DNA of 28,023 nt from a virus: positions 1 through 28,023 of IMG/VR virus record IMGVR_UViG_3300035204_000233; one strand, given 5' to 3'. Of this stretch, positions 16,101 to 24,246 are shown in pieces. The translations under genes and the position numbers were made by a program. Position 1 is the stretch's first letter; each line of letters begins with the position of its first letter. Below the pieces are notes generated by a model, which was not told the DNA's origin, did not search any database, and saw only the letters and a list, made by a program, of their open reading frames with translations.

Positions 16101-18020
16101 GATACCCCTGCCGATGTCGCTAATGCGTTGAAGAGAGTTAAGCGCATCATGCAGGATTCAACGTCAGCGAATCCAACAGTTGTCGCAGCAAGAGAGAGAT
16201 TGCAGAACGAGTTCTTTGGTTGGGCGCTGCATCGCAAGGTCATGGCAGACAGTCATCGTGACATAGCCGCCCGTCGGGCTATGACTCTGACCAGCGCATT
16301 CATCGATGACCATCGCATCCGTTCACAGTTTCAGCAGATGGTCGGTACAGTCGTACCGTTCTGGTTCGCTGAAGATAACTTCCTACGCCGTATCGGACGC
16401 AGCCTGAAGCACAACCCGTTGATGTTCCGTAACCTCCACCTGACGATGAACGCTGGGGTATACAGCGGCATCGTTCAGGAGGACCAGTTCGGAGAGAAGA
16501 AACTTGTTATCCCCGGCAGCGAAGTCGGCGTTCATGCGATGCTGTCGATAGCGGACAAGACTCCCATTGTCAACAGCGTCTTTGGTGGTGACCTTGGTTC
16601 GGTGCAGCGCCCCGGTATGGGTCTTGCAATGAACATCCATGTTATCCCCGGTTACGATCTGGACTCAATCGGACAGTTGGGCTTGGGTCCGCTACTCGCT
16701 GCCCCGATCAACTTTGCTTCAGGTCGTGACGCTGAGATCCGGAAAACGTTTGAACATAACCTTGTCGGGGGTCGGTATCCGGGTGCTAGCAAACTGAGCA
16801 CGGGTGCGGGCGGGACAATATCTAACGTCTTCGAAGCAGCGTGGTCGTCGGTAGCGCCCGCATTGGTTGTTAGGGCTATCTCGTTGGCAGGTATCGACGG
16901 CCCGAATGGCGAGGCCCGCGCCAAAGCAAAGGTTGATGTGCTCAAGTTCATGGCGATGCATGGATCCATCCCTGACGAACAGGAGATCGCATCTCATTCC
17001 AACCCAGCGTTGTATGAGGAATGGTTCCTAGAGGATGTAGATCAGATGGCTCGCCAATACCAGTTGTTGCAGGCGATGTCGTGGTTCTTTGGTCCGGCTA
17101 CTGGCAACTTGGCTGATCTGACCTTGCATGAGAATTGGGAATGGAACCAAGAGTTCCATGAGTTGTTGGAGATGGGGATTCCTTATGAGGAGGCGTACCC
17201 GCAGTGGGTCAAGAACGTGGAGGCCCGCACAGGGGAGAAGTTCGATCCGATAGAACACTCGCCGTTCAGGACTTCCGGCCAGTCCAAGATCCCGTTCGCA
17301 GTGTTGGAGACTACACAGGACGCTAATAAGTGGTTGGTGGACAATGACGCCTTTGCCCGTGACTTCACTATGTCCTCAGCGTTCTTCATGCCCCGCAAGT
17401 TCGATGTGGAGGACGATGAGTATGTGGCGGAGGCCAAGCAGCGTCAGTTGAACATGGGGTTGCGTAAGATGGATACCCCTGAAGAATTCTTATCTGAGTT
17501 GTATTTCAATATCTCCTATCCCGTTTACCACAAACGGCGTGTCACTTATATGACACGGAGGAACGCGATGCGGTCCATGAACATGGACACTACAGAGTTG
17601 GATGAGAAATGGGATCTGTGGTATGCGTCGTTCCAGATGCAGCACCCTGTGTTTGTCAACCAGATCACTACTGGTACCGCTCGGATCAAACGAGATTCTA
17701 CTGTTAATGAATTCAGGCTGCTTATCGAATCGCCGGAACTGGTGCCTGAGGGGTTGCACCGAACAGACATTCTCAATGCGATGGCTACCATCGTTGGGTT
17801 CTCAGACAAGATGGACAGTCTCAAAGGGCAGTCAGACCCTATGGCGAGGGCGAAGCGTGATGCCCTTCGGTACCAATACAGCCGTATTATGGAGGAGTTT
17901 GTCCATAACAAGCCTTGGTTGAATGAACTATATTACAGTGTATTCCTGCCTATCATCGGGGAGAGTTGGATTGCGAAGCATAAGGCTGGGCTGGTCAGCA
18001 TCGACATGGGTGTGATATGA
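10122..18020 (+). CDS. Giant 2632-residue protein, probable virion-internal/ejection protein
   Basis: An uninterrupted 7.9 kb gene starting at GTG within TAGTG (10120-10124). The protein is mostly soluble-looking and helical with beta insertions (about 520-605 and 1560-1810); no signal peptide, RNA-polymerase, lysozyme or protease signature is seen. Residues about 2065-2133 (RIRSQFQQMVG, VVPFWFAEDNFLRRIGR, then LHLTMNAGVYSG) resemble a segment I recall from very large proteins of uncultured and actinobacterial phages. Those are probable virion proteins; that match needs checking. Size, position behind the portal and four large coupled partners suggest a head-internal or DNA-ejection protein, like the large internal proteins of podoviruses. 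A tape measure is less likely, given the folded-looking domains and the lack of tail-tube genes. It ends ATGA with the next gene. Confidence 0.85.
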   Translation: MAERSGLRRATNTISTAPLSSFNDEWYGRRMQLLMRNGASRFLESTPESLMVLAQSSKSDGDMLDEFLRAYNQSEFNQMRHTFEAMPDQIQLAEFNRLAEPTQQILLSGGYEPPNEEKKSLVRRMLTWDIPLLPEEHMGSVIAAGMAPIRMMGFFAGKTASALWEGGVMKPSRFATRLGRSGAYLAEKGLGSFADPRDWRESWNETKIEENSYYSGTVKKAERLVGRHQTRLLRAYLEGGQQAVYDLILKEGQKNGLTEERAGIYWRNWQSTLSEESNVKALEILESGKLTLFDASQRAFNTVSPWDVNPDSWQGKSVGMVGALATEILLDPTTWGGGALFKIAKHAKVGMRAGMTADAIHFSERLSKALRAEAKDTGLFAPIRIWNPTTGQFDDALSEVKEWVAKGGVGSSGSLTQGNVPIGRGRRLIRSGAQYLAQTNPMLRAQHRSINRLIDRVNAAFKKQDEIDEFSRAFRAANPDENVHKAVMEEFGTDTGLGQLMRDVPAMAPIIGDMWNWHLMRRRMSLTVDARHIDGNGMWRVHDSEGKLLGEARVKGDPSNPMLEDDAVFTNEGVRVVKHNGESVDFQTRTFPTLATEQGFWDFLKSQTGWEMLASKVGAVDPDAIFIPRMSKFGEKWADGKRYVKNEILSFDNLETEVVADLARGAAKWLVDQGEYIHVGLRRRIDEGALELSNDIDDLGLQSVLDDPSISNARRHGLGETDLAKIEEARLELEPEAIRHILDNGEMDPLLMFHQGKGIEIIDGVPVQDVWEIPFAGVRRARKNYWEGQIHKAGGANAELDWWVRTGMIAKTAVATLAYYPARFAEKLVTYVPKAAHIDVSDTQLALAEFQGLVDMGIMVDMPRTQIDNYLRAYTMGTDAEKWLVTTEFYLDFLGRSGVLMHGGSDVQRFVERFIRQGAHRYGNIVDDMVGLPALGGLHVRKAIMPGEAYAAQLARANVIPNYRELGAVAKYMSFYRRLGWGLHLPAVDSLLARTWRPAVLLRMGYVVRNGGEELFTWMMREGPSHYGKQKLAKVAADFHPSWDAYGRKTLVKGSKLPDEERLPLLWKPISGIWRSFNEIAGVGDYAIFRKSLLEVVEKNKDRWAALLEDSPELAFKLFEDTHEAVKLRTGRTVLGKTSKRLFEFSNAKANELSLIARDAFGRIPGMPTRQGIANRVLTKVAKNHEERVAAVAASLTIPTLLDAQMRDVLGTFDNYLNYSKNTMDDALRQGTNVTSVDRLLKMTVDYQNTELAWVSNEPGSEMGLVRKSQAVAQRLAMHSDDIFARAYLNEIINYVSPRIRQELTATAEGLSLAALTGGSPDEVRRMRTLLADKSPEQIVLLLAQEHPDALDTLRLAFDRVGPGAYFDEAGDLVVTDMPFEAGWPDAVDDFIEAMPEAQRDLWRNLLDPEVGGQKVGADVNIVAFLLGQSDAARLTDDWDEVVRRGRLAYVNRVMTPDGQDILRTVHRSNAGFAALGGKASEILPPGATRLFVPMIPVEYRETLVEMLAEGRAGEGWFGEVVDLLTAKFKDIGYGEVEALKAARMLQPSYGPGSTGLTASSLVANANLWQEVGEGFFPVVVGSANPKVAHIISQVLEEVLAARTATRYRYVGRGHRIGSGRIHTMDVNSEELWNAPGLAAANRPAELDVTVVRNAVGSRTAHQDMATALGGEYMNSYYGWGSEGATTARDFGPRGLRDEPVIGIAAQHLISPRPGGLSPVAMLDGEPVTHMTRYYRHPTSGEFVVLRHGREPSDDWFLDYELVEEQITTGNDLQDMAEELAYLNSFELNDLIGTGSRQDHTEVFHPWLREVLMPHEVSTVRVAAYASRARWWSNAPENILAFMPVTEEGGKVGEKISKAWTSILRNWFDGVVNPMIGAMVREPLFQHYLTIGKEQTVGVRRIYHRPKIERRAPGGKGVWEEVPYNYRLYDSLGIGYIDGDAQYVIDELEGFIEFDWPLAKADPEAAASQLASAIEVRSPFATIKAIDKIIAEGDTPADVANALKRVKRIMQDSTSANPTVVAARERLQNEFFGWALHRKVMADSHRDIAARRAMTLTSAFIDDHRIRSQFQQMVGTVVPFWFAEDNFLRRIGRSLKHNPLMFRNLHLTMNAGVYSGIVQEDQFGEKKLVIPGSEVGVHAMLSIADKTPIVNSVFGGDLGSVQRPGMGLAMNIHVIPGYDLDSIGQLGLGPLLAAPINFASGRDAEIRKTFEHNLVGGRYPGASKLSTGAGGTISNVFEAAWSSVAPALVVRAISLAGIDGPNGEARAKAKVDVLKFMAMHGSIPDEQEIASHSNPALYEEWFLEDVDQMARQYQLLQAMSWFFGPATGNLADLTLHENWEWNQEFHELLEMGIPYEEAYPQWVKNVEARTGEKFDPIEHSPFRTSGQSKIPFAVLETTQDANKWLVDNDAFARDFTMSSAFFMPRKFDVEDDEYVAEAKQRQLNMGLRKMDTPEEFLSELYFNISYPVYHKRRVTYMTRRNAMRSMNMDTTELDEKWDLWYASFQMQHPVFVNQITTGTARIKRDSTVNEFRLLIESPELVPEGLHRTDILNAMATIVGFSDKMDSLKGQSDPMARAKRDALRYQYSRIMEEFVHNKPWLNELYYSVFLPIIGESWIAKHKAGLVSIDMGVI

Positions 18021-20134
18021 CCGACATCTTTGTAGAGCAGCCTGAAGAAGAACTGATCAGTAGCCTTACCCCCGACGAGAGGGATCCTCTCATCCCGTCC
18101 GGGGTCGGGGAATACGTCGATGATGTCGGTCAGGTTATAGATGAAATCTTTAGTTCTGGTTGGTGGGGCGACAACTATGTGACTCAGGTCGGGAAGGTAG
18201 CGACAACTCTTAGGGATTTCGTCCAACGAGAGGGCACGTTCGCTCCCCCCGAAGAAGAAGAGCCGACAACGGAAGACCGGAAAGCCCAGCGAGCGCAGGA
18301 GATAATGCCAGCAGGGGCGACCCCTGAGGACCAAGGCACTTCTGCTGGCCTATCTGCTTTAAAGACGCTGCACTTCGAACAGATGACGGGCGAGTCGGCC
18401 TTCGTGAAGTTTATTAACTGGCTTAGGAAAAGTGGCGTTACCACGCTTTCGCGTGAAGGCGCCGGTATCGGCAGGTCAGCCATCTACGAACCGGATGGCA
18501 GGGTCACCCCTGCATTCCAAGGTGATACGAGCAATAAACCCACTGCTGAAGTTCTTAGTTTCGATACTGAAGCAGGCCAAAAGCAGATACTTGATTACCT
18601 GCGAGCCGATTGGCGCAACATCCCTGACCTTGTTGAAGCAGTCCAACAGAAGATCGCTGACAACTGGTCAACGTTTATGGCCGGTGTTGTCGATGGTAAG
18701 AAGCCGGGGACTTTAGATAGTGCGGAAGCGGATCCTGCCCTGTTCGGTGAACTGATGCGACAGTTCGGTGGGTACGGAGATGGCACCACACTATTGGTGG
18801 ATGTTGATGATGCGTTTGGTGGGGGGTCAGCAGCGGACATTCTAGGTGGGACGCTGGACGCCGCTATCACAGAATACGCAGCGGCTCTGAGTAAACAGAA
18901 CCCGTCCATGCTTGTCGGCCCTGAAATCGGAGGAGAGGGCAAGGTCGGATTCATCACATCGTTTGATGGCACACCTTACGGAGATATCAGATCGGTCAAT
19001 GATCTATTCTCTGGTGGCAAGATCGGCCCGATGGACGCCTATAGGTATATGAAGGCGTTGTATAACAACACTAGAGACGCCTCCGGCTACTCCCCCATCA
19101 TCGATCAGATCCAACAGGAGTTGTTCGCATGGGGGATATTGGAACCCACTGACACATTCGTATGGGGCCATCTAGATATACCCGGTATGGAGGGTACGGC
19201 TGACCGGACTATTGATGCGCTACAAATGTTCCAAGTAGACATTATCAATGAGGCGTTGGCTGTGCCGGAGAGCGAACTGGATACTGACGCTACGGCTTAT
19301 ATCGATACGGTGATGCGGAACCTCCTCAGCCGGAATGTCAATACTGGTGAACTACAGGACAACCAAGCCTTTAAGCAGCAAGAGAAGGTGATCAAGCAGA
19401 TATCACAGAAGATCCAGACAAGGATCTCTAATAACCCTAATCGGTTGATAACCGATCAGGGCGTTAGGGAGTTGGAAGCGACGATCACGGAGATGATGGG
19501 AGAACTTGGGTCCGAGCAGCGAGAAAAGTATTTTGGCCGGGGCGGCTCCGCGAAGCAGCAGCAGTTGGTGGATTTGTTGATGTCTGACTTCTACGGAGAC
19601 AGCGATTGGGGTTCGCAGATTTACTTCGGTAGTCGGAACAGCGACGATGATTTTATGAGGTATGCCAGTAGGGCCGGGGCATTAACTGAGAATGAGGTTT
19701 CTTTGTTGGAGCGGGGCATGATGCGGCCCGATAACTACAGAGATAACTGGGATCCGAACGATGTGATGGCATTACAGCATGCTGAAAAGGATGTGGTCAC
19801 TGCGAATCTTGTCAAGTTCATCACTGATAACGGGGGCTGGGAGGACGCCAACGCTCTTCGTAAGGGGTTGATTACCTATGCCCACACCATCGGCCAGCGC
19901 ACCGCCTCTGAACGTGGGTACAGCAATGAGGACTACGGTCGTATGGTACAGAAGGCTATGCAGGCGGCGGTTGGTGCCCCAGCGGAATCAGAGTTGGTTA
20001 CTACGTTGGATGAGAGGCTTGCACAGTCGATGGATCTGGTCGGTGGTGAGGGCGCTCCCGACTTCCGGCGCTTGATGGATTCGGTTAATAACCGTCGTAA
20101 GAGTTTGAATACGTTGAGAGTGAGAAACGTATGA
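18017..20134 (+). CDS. Large protein of unknown function (705 aa), giant-cassette member
   Basis: 705 residues, acidic, with an N-terminal disordered Glu/Pro stretch (about 75-95, APPEEEEPTTEDRK). Mixed helical segments follow, including DAYRYMKALYNNT and SPIIDQIQQELFAWGI around 345-390, a polar helical stretch about 455-520 and a basic C-terminus. No catalytic motif or known fold is recognised. It is coupled at both ends by ATGA-type overlaps and is likely co-assembled with the 2632-residue protein, perhaps as a second internal virion protein. No good Shine-Dalgarno precedes the start, which supports coupling and leaves ATG 18017 as the natural start. Confidence 0.8.
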   Translation: MTDIFVEQPEEELISSLTPDERDPLIPSGVGEYVDDVGQVIDEIFSSGWWGDNYVTQVGKVATTLRDFVQREGTFAPPEEEEPTTEDRKAQRAQEIMPAGATPEDQGTSAGLSALKTLHFEQMTGESAFVKFINWLRKSGVTTLSREGAGIGRSAIYEPDGRVTPAFQGDTSNKPTAEVLSFDTEAGQKQILDYLRADWRNIPDLVEAVQQKIADNWSTFMAGVVDGKKPGTLDSAEADPALFGELMRQFGGYGDGTTLLVDVDDAFGGGSAADILGGTLDAAITEYAAALSKQNPSMLVGPEIGGEGKVGFITSFDGTPYGDIRSVNDLFSGGKIGPMDAYRYMKALYNNTRDASGYSPIIDQIQQELFAWGILEPTDTFVWGHLDIPGMEGTADRTIDALQMFQVDIINEALAVPESELDTDATAYIDTVMRNLLSRNVNTGELQDNQAFKQQEKVIKQISQKIQTRISNNPNRLITDQGVRELEATITEMMGELGSEQREKYFGRGGSAKQQQLVDLLMSDFYGDSDWGSQIYFGSRNSDDDFMRYASRAGALTENEVSLLERGMMRPDNYRDNWDPNDVMALQHAEKDVVTANLVKFITDNGGWEDANALRKGLITYAHTIGQRTASERGYSNEDYGRMVQKAMQAAVGAPAESELVTTLDERLAQSMDLVGGEGAPDFRRLMDSVNNRRKSLNTLRVRNV

Positions 20135-23100
20135 TAGATGCGTATTATCTGGAACTGCTGAGGTCGGCGCATCTCCATGCCGTGCAGGCTGGTGTCCCGT
20201 TGACGGACGGTAGGGAGATGGGGTTGGGTGGTCGCATCTCCTCACGCGATGAGATTCGGGTACCTCAGGAATCGTCACAACTAGATGCTAAGGCCAATGA
20301 GTTCTTGGGGCAGTTGGGTCTCACCCGAGAACAGGTTGTCAATCTGTTAACTAATCAGTTGGGCGTTACCCAAGAAGAATTGGTTTACGCATGGGACATC
20401 CCCACCTATCCCGTGATGCGGGAAGGTAGGCGACAGGAGCCGTTCGAACCAGAGTTCTTTATGGGGAACCCGCTAGACCCAGAGAGTTCCCCATACACGG
20501 GTGGTGCCTACCGTCCTAATAACTGGTTCACCTATAGGCAGGGTAGGGATGTTTCTCAGGACATGACCACCCAGTCGGCGCCGATGAGCGGCGAAGGTTA
20601 CAACCCGAACAATCCGTTGAAGCGGTTCGGACGGGAAAGCGTCCGCACCCACCCCGATGCCGAAGGTCCGATCTACGAACACACCCAGCCGTTTATACAT
20701 AATAAACCTCTTGGGTGGATGTTGGAAGCGACTGTCGGTGCTGCGTTCGGCCCGACTGGCCGTCATATTGCGAGGGCTGGTGGTGGTCGGCTGTTCCGGC
20801 TGATGGCTCAGAACCTAAATGTGTTACCAGATTCCCTGCTGGCGAAGTTCACGAGGATGTCTGAAATCTTCGACCCCAGTCTGAAACCACCCGGTACGCC
20901 TAAGTGGCGGCTAGAGGGGACGCCTCCTGAACTCAGATATAAGGTGGAGGGTCCACCCGGTACACCTACACGCTGGACGGACTCTCAACTGGGTGACTTT
21001 TACGAGGCTCTGGGCCATCGGGGCAGAGACGAACAGGGATTTAGGATTCCGATGGCCGAGCCGGATCGTGCTGCTGTCGATGATTTCATAACAGAAATGA
21101 TCCATAACGCTGGTTACGGTGATTACGTTGATGATCCTTTGTTCCGTGAATTCGTTGAAGGTGTCGTTAGTCCTCAGTCAGATCAGAGACTTCGTGGATT
21201 TCCGTCAGCCAAGAACCGCGCCGATCTGGATAGATTGGCACCAGAGGGATGGCCTAGTCAGTCCGATATAGAAGCGCATCCAGAGATAGCGCGTTGGTTG
21301 GAGATCGAACGGGAGTTGGCTGCGAAATATCCTGATAACCCAGACTTTGTTCAACAGGCTCACGACACGATGGACAAGTTGCATGGCGTAAGAACACAGG
21401 ACTTGTGGGAACAGTACCCGGATGCCGAAACTGCCACTACTGAGCAGTGGCGTGAACGATTAGGTGCCCCACCCGGTTCAACAGCGGGAGATGTAACGCC
21501 CGGTTTGGGGGATCGGGTAGATGAAGCATTCGAGGATGTTCTGGATCTTGAGGAAATAACAGGCGCGCATTTGTCTACGATCCCAGAGGACATGCTGCCT
21601 GAGGGGTACAGCCAAGGTAGCGGTGGACCGGGTATGTGGCTACCTGATGAGAATCATATGGAGCCGCTATTCCCAGAGGACTTGGCGGGGGATGAAGAGA
21701 TCCTTGATTTCCTTGGTGTCACCCATATCGGGGGGGTGGCTCGCAGAGACATGGCATACGAGGGGATAAACCTCGAAGAAGTCGCTGCCTTGCATAACGT
21801 CCCGGTGGAAGATTTGGGACCACAACATATCCAAGAGATGCTTGATGCCGATGCACTTTCAGAAGCCGCTGCTGTGGATCTACAGGATGCTCTTAGTACC
21901 TATCGGGCTTGGATGTTTGAAGGCTCGGAACAGGAGGGGCGTCGTCTCCGGCAGGGGTTGTGGGATGATGTCAACGAGACGGTTGCAGGCGTACCTCCCG
22001 TTACAGACATTCTCAATGCGAGGGGTGGGGTTGAATATAGGGCTAGGCATTTCCCAGAGGGCGTGGACCGTGACAAAAGTATTCTAAATAATTTTGATCC
22101 GATGAAGGAACTGGATCCTTGGTCGGGCAGCGCATCCCGGCGCAGGTTCCGGGTAGGTGATGTCGATTTCTCCCTTGTCAACGACCAGCCGGGTGAGGTC
22201 CATGTTTTCTGGGATATGGCATCGATGCCCGCCGATACGCCAATGGAGCGTGCGGGTAGCCAGACGCGGGATGCTTTGCGTGAAATGAATAGGATGGTGG
22301 ACCGTCTTGTGGCGAGTGGTGTAAAGGTCACAGCGATGGTCGATTCGAGTAGACCTTCCTTGGTCAATATGTATCGGCGCGCGGGTTTCACAATCAGCCA
22401 CGAATTTACAGGGGAGGTCATCCCGCCGTCTGGGCGCTATGCCGGAATGGGCATGCTGGATGCGGTGAAGGATCCGAATGAAATGTTCAGGCAGGCGGCG
22501 CTGCGCGGTGATCACCGAAGCGGATATGGACTCCCCTTCCGTGGCGAAGAGGAGTGGTCTGGCAACATTTGGGCGCTGGGCAAGATCAACGGATACTCCG
22601 ATGATGATATTGCTCATTACTATTTGGTGCGTGAAATGGAGGGGTACAAGCCGGGTTCGACTCGCAGCCCGTTCTTTGAGCAGCGCCCCGGCAGAGACCC
22701 TTATGCCCGACATCACAATATTAAAGAGATGGAGCAGGTACCCCAAGACGTAGTGGAACGTGCATATCAACGAATGCGTGAAGATAGGGCAGCCACAGGG
22801 TACGGCTATCCGGGGTGGGCGGATGACGAGGTGGTCCCCATTCCGGGGATGGAAGAAGAATGGACATCTTTCCAATCCACCGTGGGCGTAGCAGCCGATG
22901 AGGTAGAAGAGGCTGCCATGTCATTTGGCGGTCACGGAACGTTCCGTCCGGAACATGATATAGGTGATGGGAACATTCGCATTTCCAACATTATGCGTCA
23001 TACGAGCACGGATGGCGCTTCGCGCGATATTATCGTTGTCGAATTAGAGGATGGGACGATGCAGCCGTTCTATCGCCGTTCGGGTTCAGGCGATGCAGTA

Positions 23101-24246
23101 GGTGATGACGCGCTTCTCACTACAGGTGGTGGTGGCGGTGCCCATATGTGGGTTCCGTTCGACGGGATCGGCCAATACGGCATGGGTCGTCATTGGTTCA
23201 GAAAGACACGGTTCACTCAGGGGAGAACCGCAGACGATCCGCTCTACCGATATGGGACTGAGGAGTTGAAGGATGTTGGTGATGCCTTAGATCAATACTT
23301 CCTTATGTCACGAGGCGCTGACCCATATTGGGATGTTGATGGCGTTGACGAGATGATGCCTTATGCCTACAACTACCAAGAGGTCGGGCCTAACGATATC
23401 CGAGCGGGGGATGAGGGTTTCCTTACGCCTGAGCGGACAAACGAACTGCTCGGTGTCCATAACACGGACGACTACAGTGCCATGCTGGGTACCAGTACGC
23501 ATGTCTCACCTATGATACAGAACCCGTCCCCGGAGGGGCTGTCCCGGTGGAACTCGTGGGGACAGGGCATTGTCGGCACTGCGTATGGGGCAGGCGCCTT
23601 GGGAGCGGTGGGTGCGACAGACTTCTTGGCGCCTCTACTGGCACAACGAGAGGTCACCTTTGAGGAAGCGTTGGCAGGCACAGCCCCACAACAGCAACCG
23701 GTGCACAGCATGCTCGCTTGGCAGGCTAAGAACAATGAGGGTTGGTGGTCGTGGATTAGGGACTACCCGGAGCATTTGGAATGGATGGCTAAAGCCACAG
23801 CGGCCACAATGGATGCGTTGGAACGGACTAACCGCAGCACCAATAACGAGGTATTGGACGGGTTAAGCGACGGGTTCCGTCAGCAGGCGTTTGGGTTGGC
23901 TACTCAATTGAAGGAAAGTGCTGTACCTCTTGTGGGTCGGGAAGACCCAGAGTTGTTGCAGGGTGTGAGTAGGGATCTTTCTCAGAATGGGTACAACGGT
24001 CACCAGATATTCTCCAACGAAATTCGTAGGGAGATTGAAAATGGCGACGCAATGATCGTTGGATACCGCAGCGATGCGGATCGTCAACGTGCTCTGGAGG
24101 CAGCGAATGCCTACGGTGTAGTGGTTGATGGCAACTACTGGCGTAGGCCATCTGATAACAGTCTTAAGCCGCGTGAGGGTGAGGACTGGACCCGTGAACA
24201 CTTGCAGAAGATGGCTACAGCCGGATACTTCGGGGGTGCGTCGTGA
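20131..24246 (+). CDS. Giant 1371-residue protein with embedded GNAT-like domain
   Basis: 1371 residues. Residues 1-240 are polar with an N-terminal helical part and a Pro/Asn-rich stretch. Residues 260-650 are acidic and helical. Residues 678-753 resemble the core of a GNAT acetyltransferase: a central strand (EVHVFWDM), an R-A-G-S-Q-T turn at 707-712 in the acetyl-CoA loop position, a long helix, a strand VKVTAMVD and the closing N-M-Y-R-R-A-G-F (746-753). Residues about 1145-1170 are small and hydrophobic (GTAYGAGALGAVGATDFLAPLL), possibly membrane-interacting. The C-terminus is polar. An injected multidomain protein that acts on host targets is one reading; a structural protein with a degenerate enzyme domain is another. 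It starts ATG within ATGATAG and ends GTGA with the next gene. Confidence 0.82.
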   Translation: MIDAYYLELLRSAHLHAVQAGVPLTDGREMGLGGRISSRDEIRVPQESSQLDAKANEFLGQLGLTREQVVNLLTNQLGVTQEELVYAWDIPTYPVMREGRRQEPFEPEFFMGNPLDPESSPYTGGAYRPNNWFTYRQGRDVSQDMTTQSAPMSGEGYNPNNPLKRFGRESVRTHPDAEGPIYEHTQPFIHNKPLGWMLEATVGAAFGPTGRHIARAGGGRLFRLMAQNLNVLPDSLLAKFTRMSEIFDPSLKPPGTPKWRLEGTPPELRYKVEGPPGTPTRWTDSQLGDFYEALGHRGRDEQGFRIPMAEPDRAAVDDFITEMIHNAGYGDYVDDPLFREFVEGVVSPQSDQRLRGFPSAKNRADLDRLAPEGWPSQSDIEAHPEIARWLEIERELAAKYPDNPDFVQQAHDTMDKLHGVRTQDLWEQYPDAETATTEQWRERLGAPPGSTAGDVTPGLGDRVDEAFEDVLDLEEITGAHLSTIPEDMLPEGYSQGSGGPGMWLPDENHMEPLFPEDLAGDEEILDFLGVTHIGGVARRDMAYEGINLEEVAALHNVPVEDLGPQHIQEMLDADALSEAAAVDLQDALSTYRAWMFEGSEQEGRRLRQGLWDDVNETVAGVPPVTDILNARGGVEYRARHFPEGVDRDKSILNNFDPMKELDPWSGSASRRRFRVGDVDFSLVNDQPGEVHVFWDMASMPADTPMERAGSQTRDALREMNRMVDRLVASGVKVTAMVDSSRPSLVNMYRRAGFTISHEFTGEVIPPSGRYAGMGMLDAVKDPNEMFRQAALRGDHRSGYGLPFRGEEEWSGNIWALGKINGYSDDDIAHYYLVREMEGYKPGSTRSPFFEQRPGRDPYARHHNIKEMEQVPQDVVERAYQRMREDRAATGYGYPGWADDEVVPIPGMEEEWTSFQSTVGVAADEVEEAAMSFGGHGTFRPEHDIGDGNIRISNIMRHTSTDGASRDIIVVELEDGTMQPFYRRSGSGDAVGDDALLTTGGGGGAHMWVPFDGIGQYGMGRHWFRKTRFTQGRTADDPLYRYGTEELKDVGDALDQYFLMSRGADPYWDVDGVDEMMPYAYNYQEVGPNDIRAGDEGFLTPERTNELLGVHNTDDYSAMLGTSTHVSPMIQNPSPEGLSRWNSWGQGIVGTAYGAGALGAVGATDFLAPLLAQREVTFEEALAGTAPQQQPVHSMLAWQAKNNEGWWSWIRDYPEHLEWMAKATAATMDALERTNRSTNNEVLDGLSDGFRQQAFGLATQLKESAVPLVGREDPELLQGVSRDLSQNGYNGHQIFSNEIRREIENGDAMIVGYRSDADRQRALEAANAYGVVVDGNYWRRPSDNSLKPREGEDWTREHLQKMATAGYFGGAS
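22162..22389 (+). other. GNAT acetyltransferase-like segment inside the 1371-residue protein
   Basis: Residues 678-753 of the parent protein. The visible elements run in GNAT order: strand EVHVFWDM (689-696), phosphate-binding-type loop R707-A-G-S-Q-T712 (family form R/Q-x-x-G-x-G/A, here with Q in place of the second Gly), an amphipathic helix ending near 729, strand VKVTAMVD (731-738), and N746-M-Y748-R-R-A-G752-F753, the N-x-x-A/Y...GF ending typical of the family. The upstream donor-side strands are less clear, so activity cannot be judged. Confidence 0.55.

Noticed and set aside
10122-18020. Virion RNA polymerase (N4-type) as identity of the giant protein
   Set aside because: The size fits, but no T7/N4-like polymerase motif could be seen by eye; not excluded for divergent forms.
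22084-22875. 263-residue open frame on the - strand
   Set aside because: Shadow of the 1371-residue gene; His/Arg-rich composition and no ribosome site.
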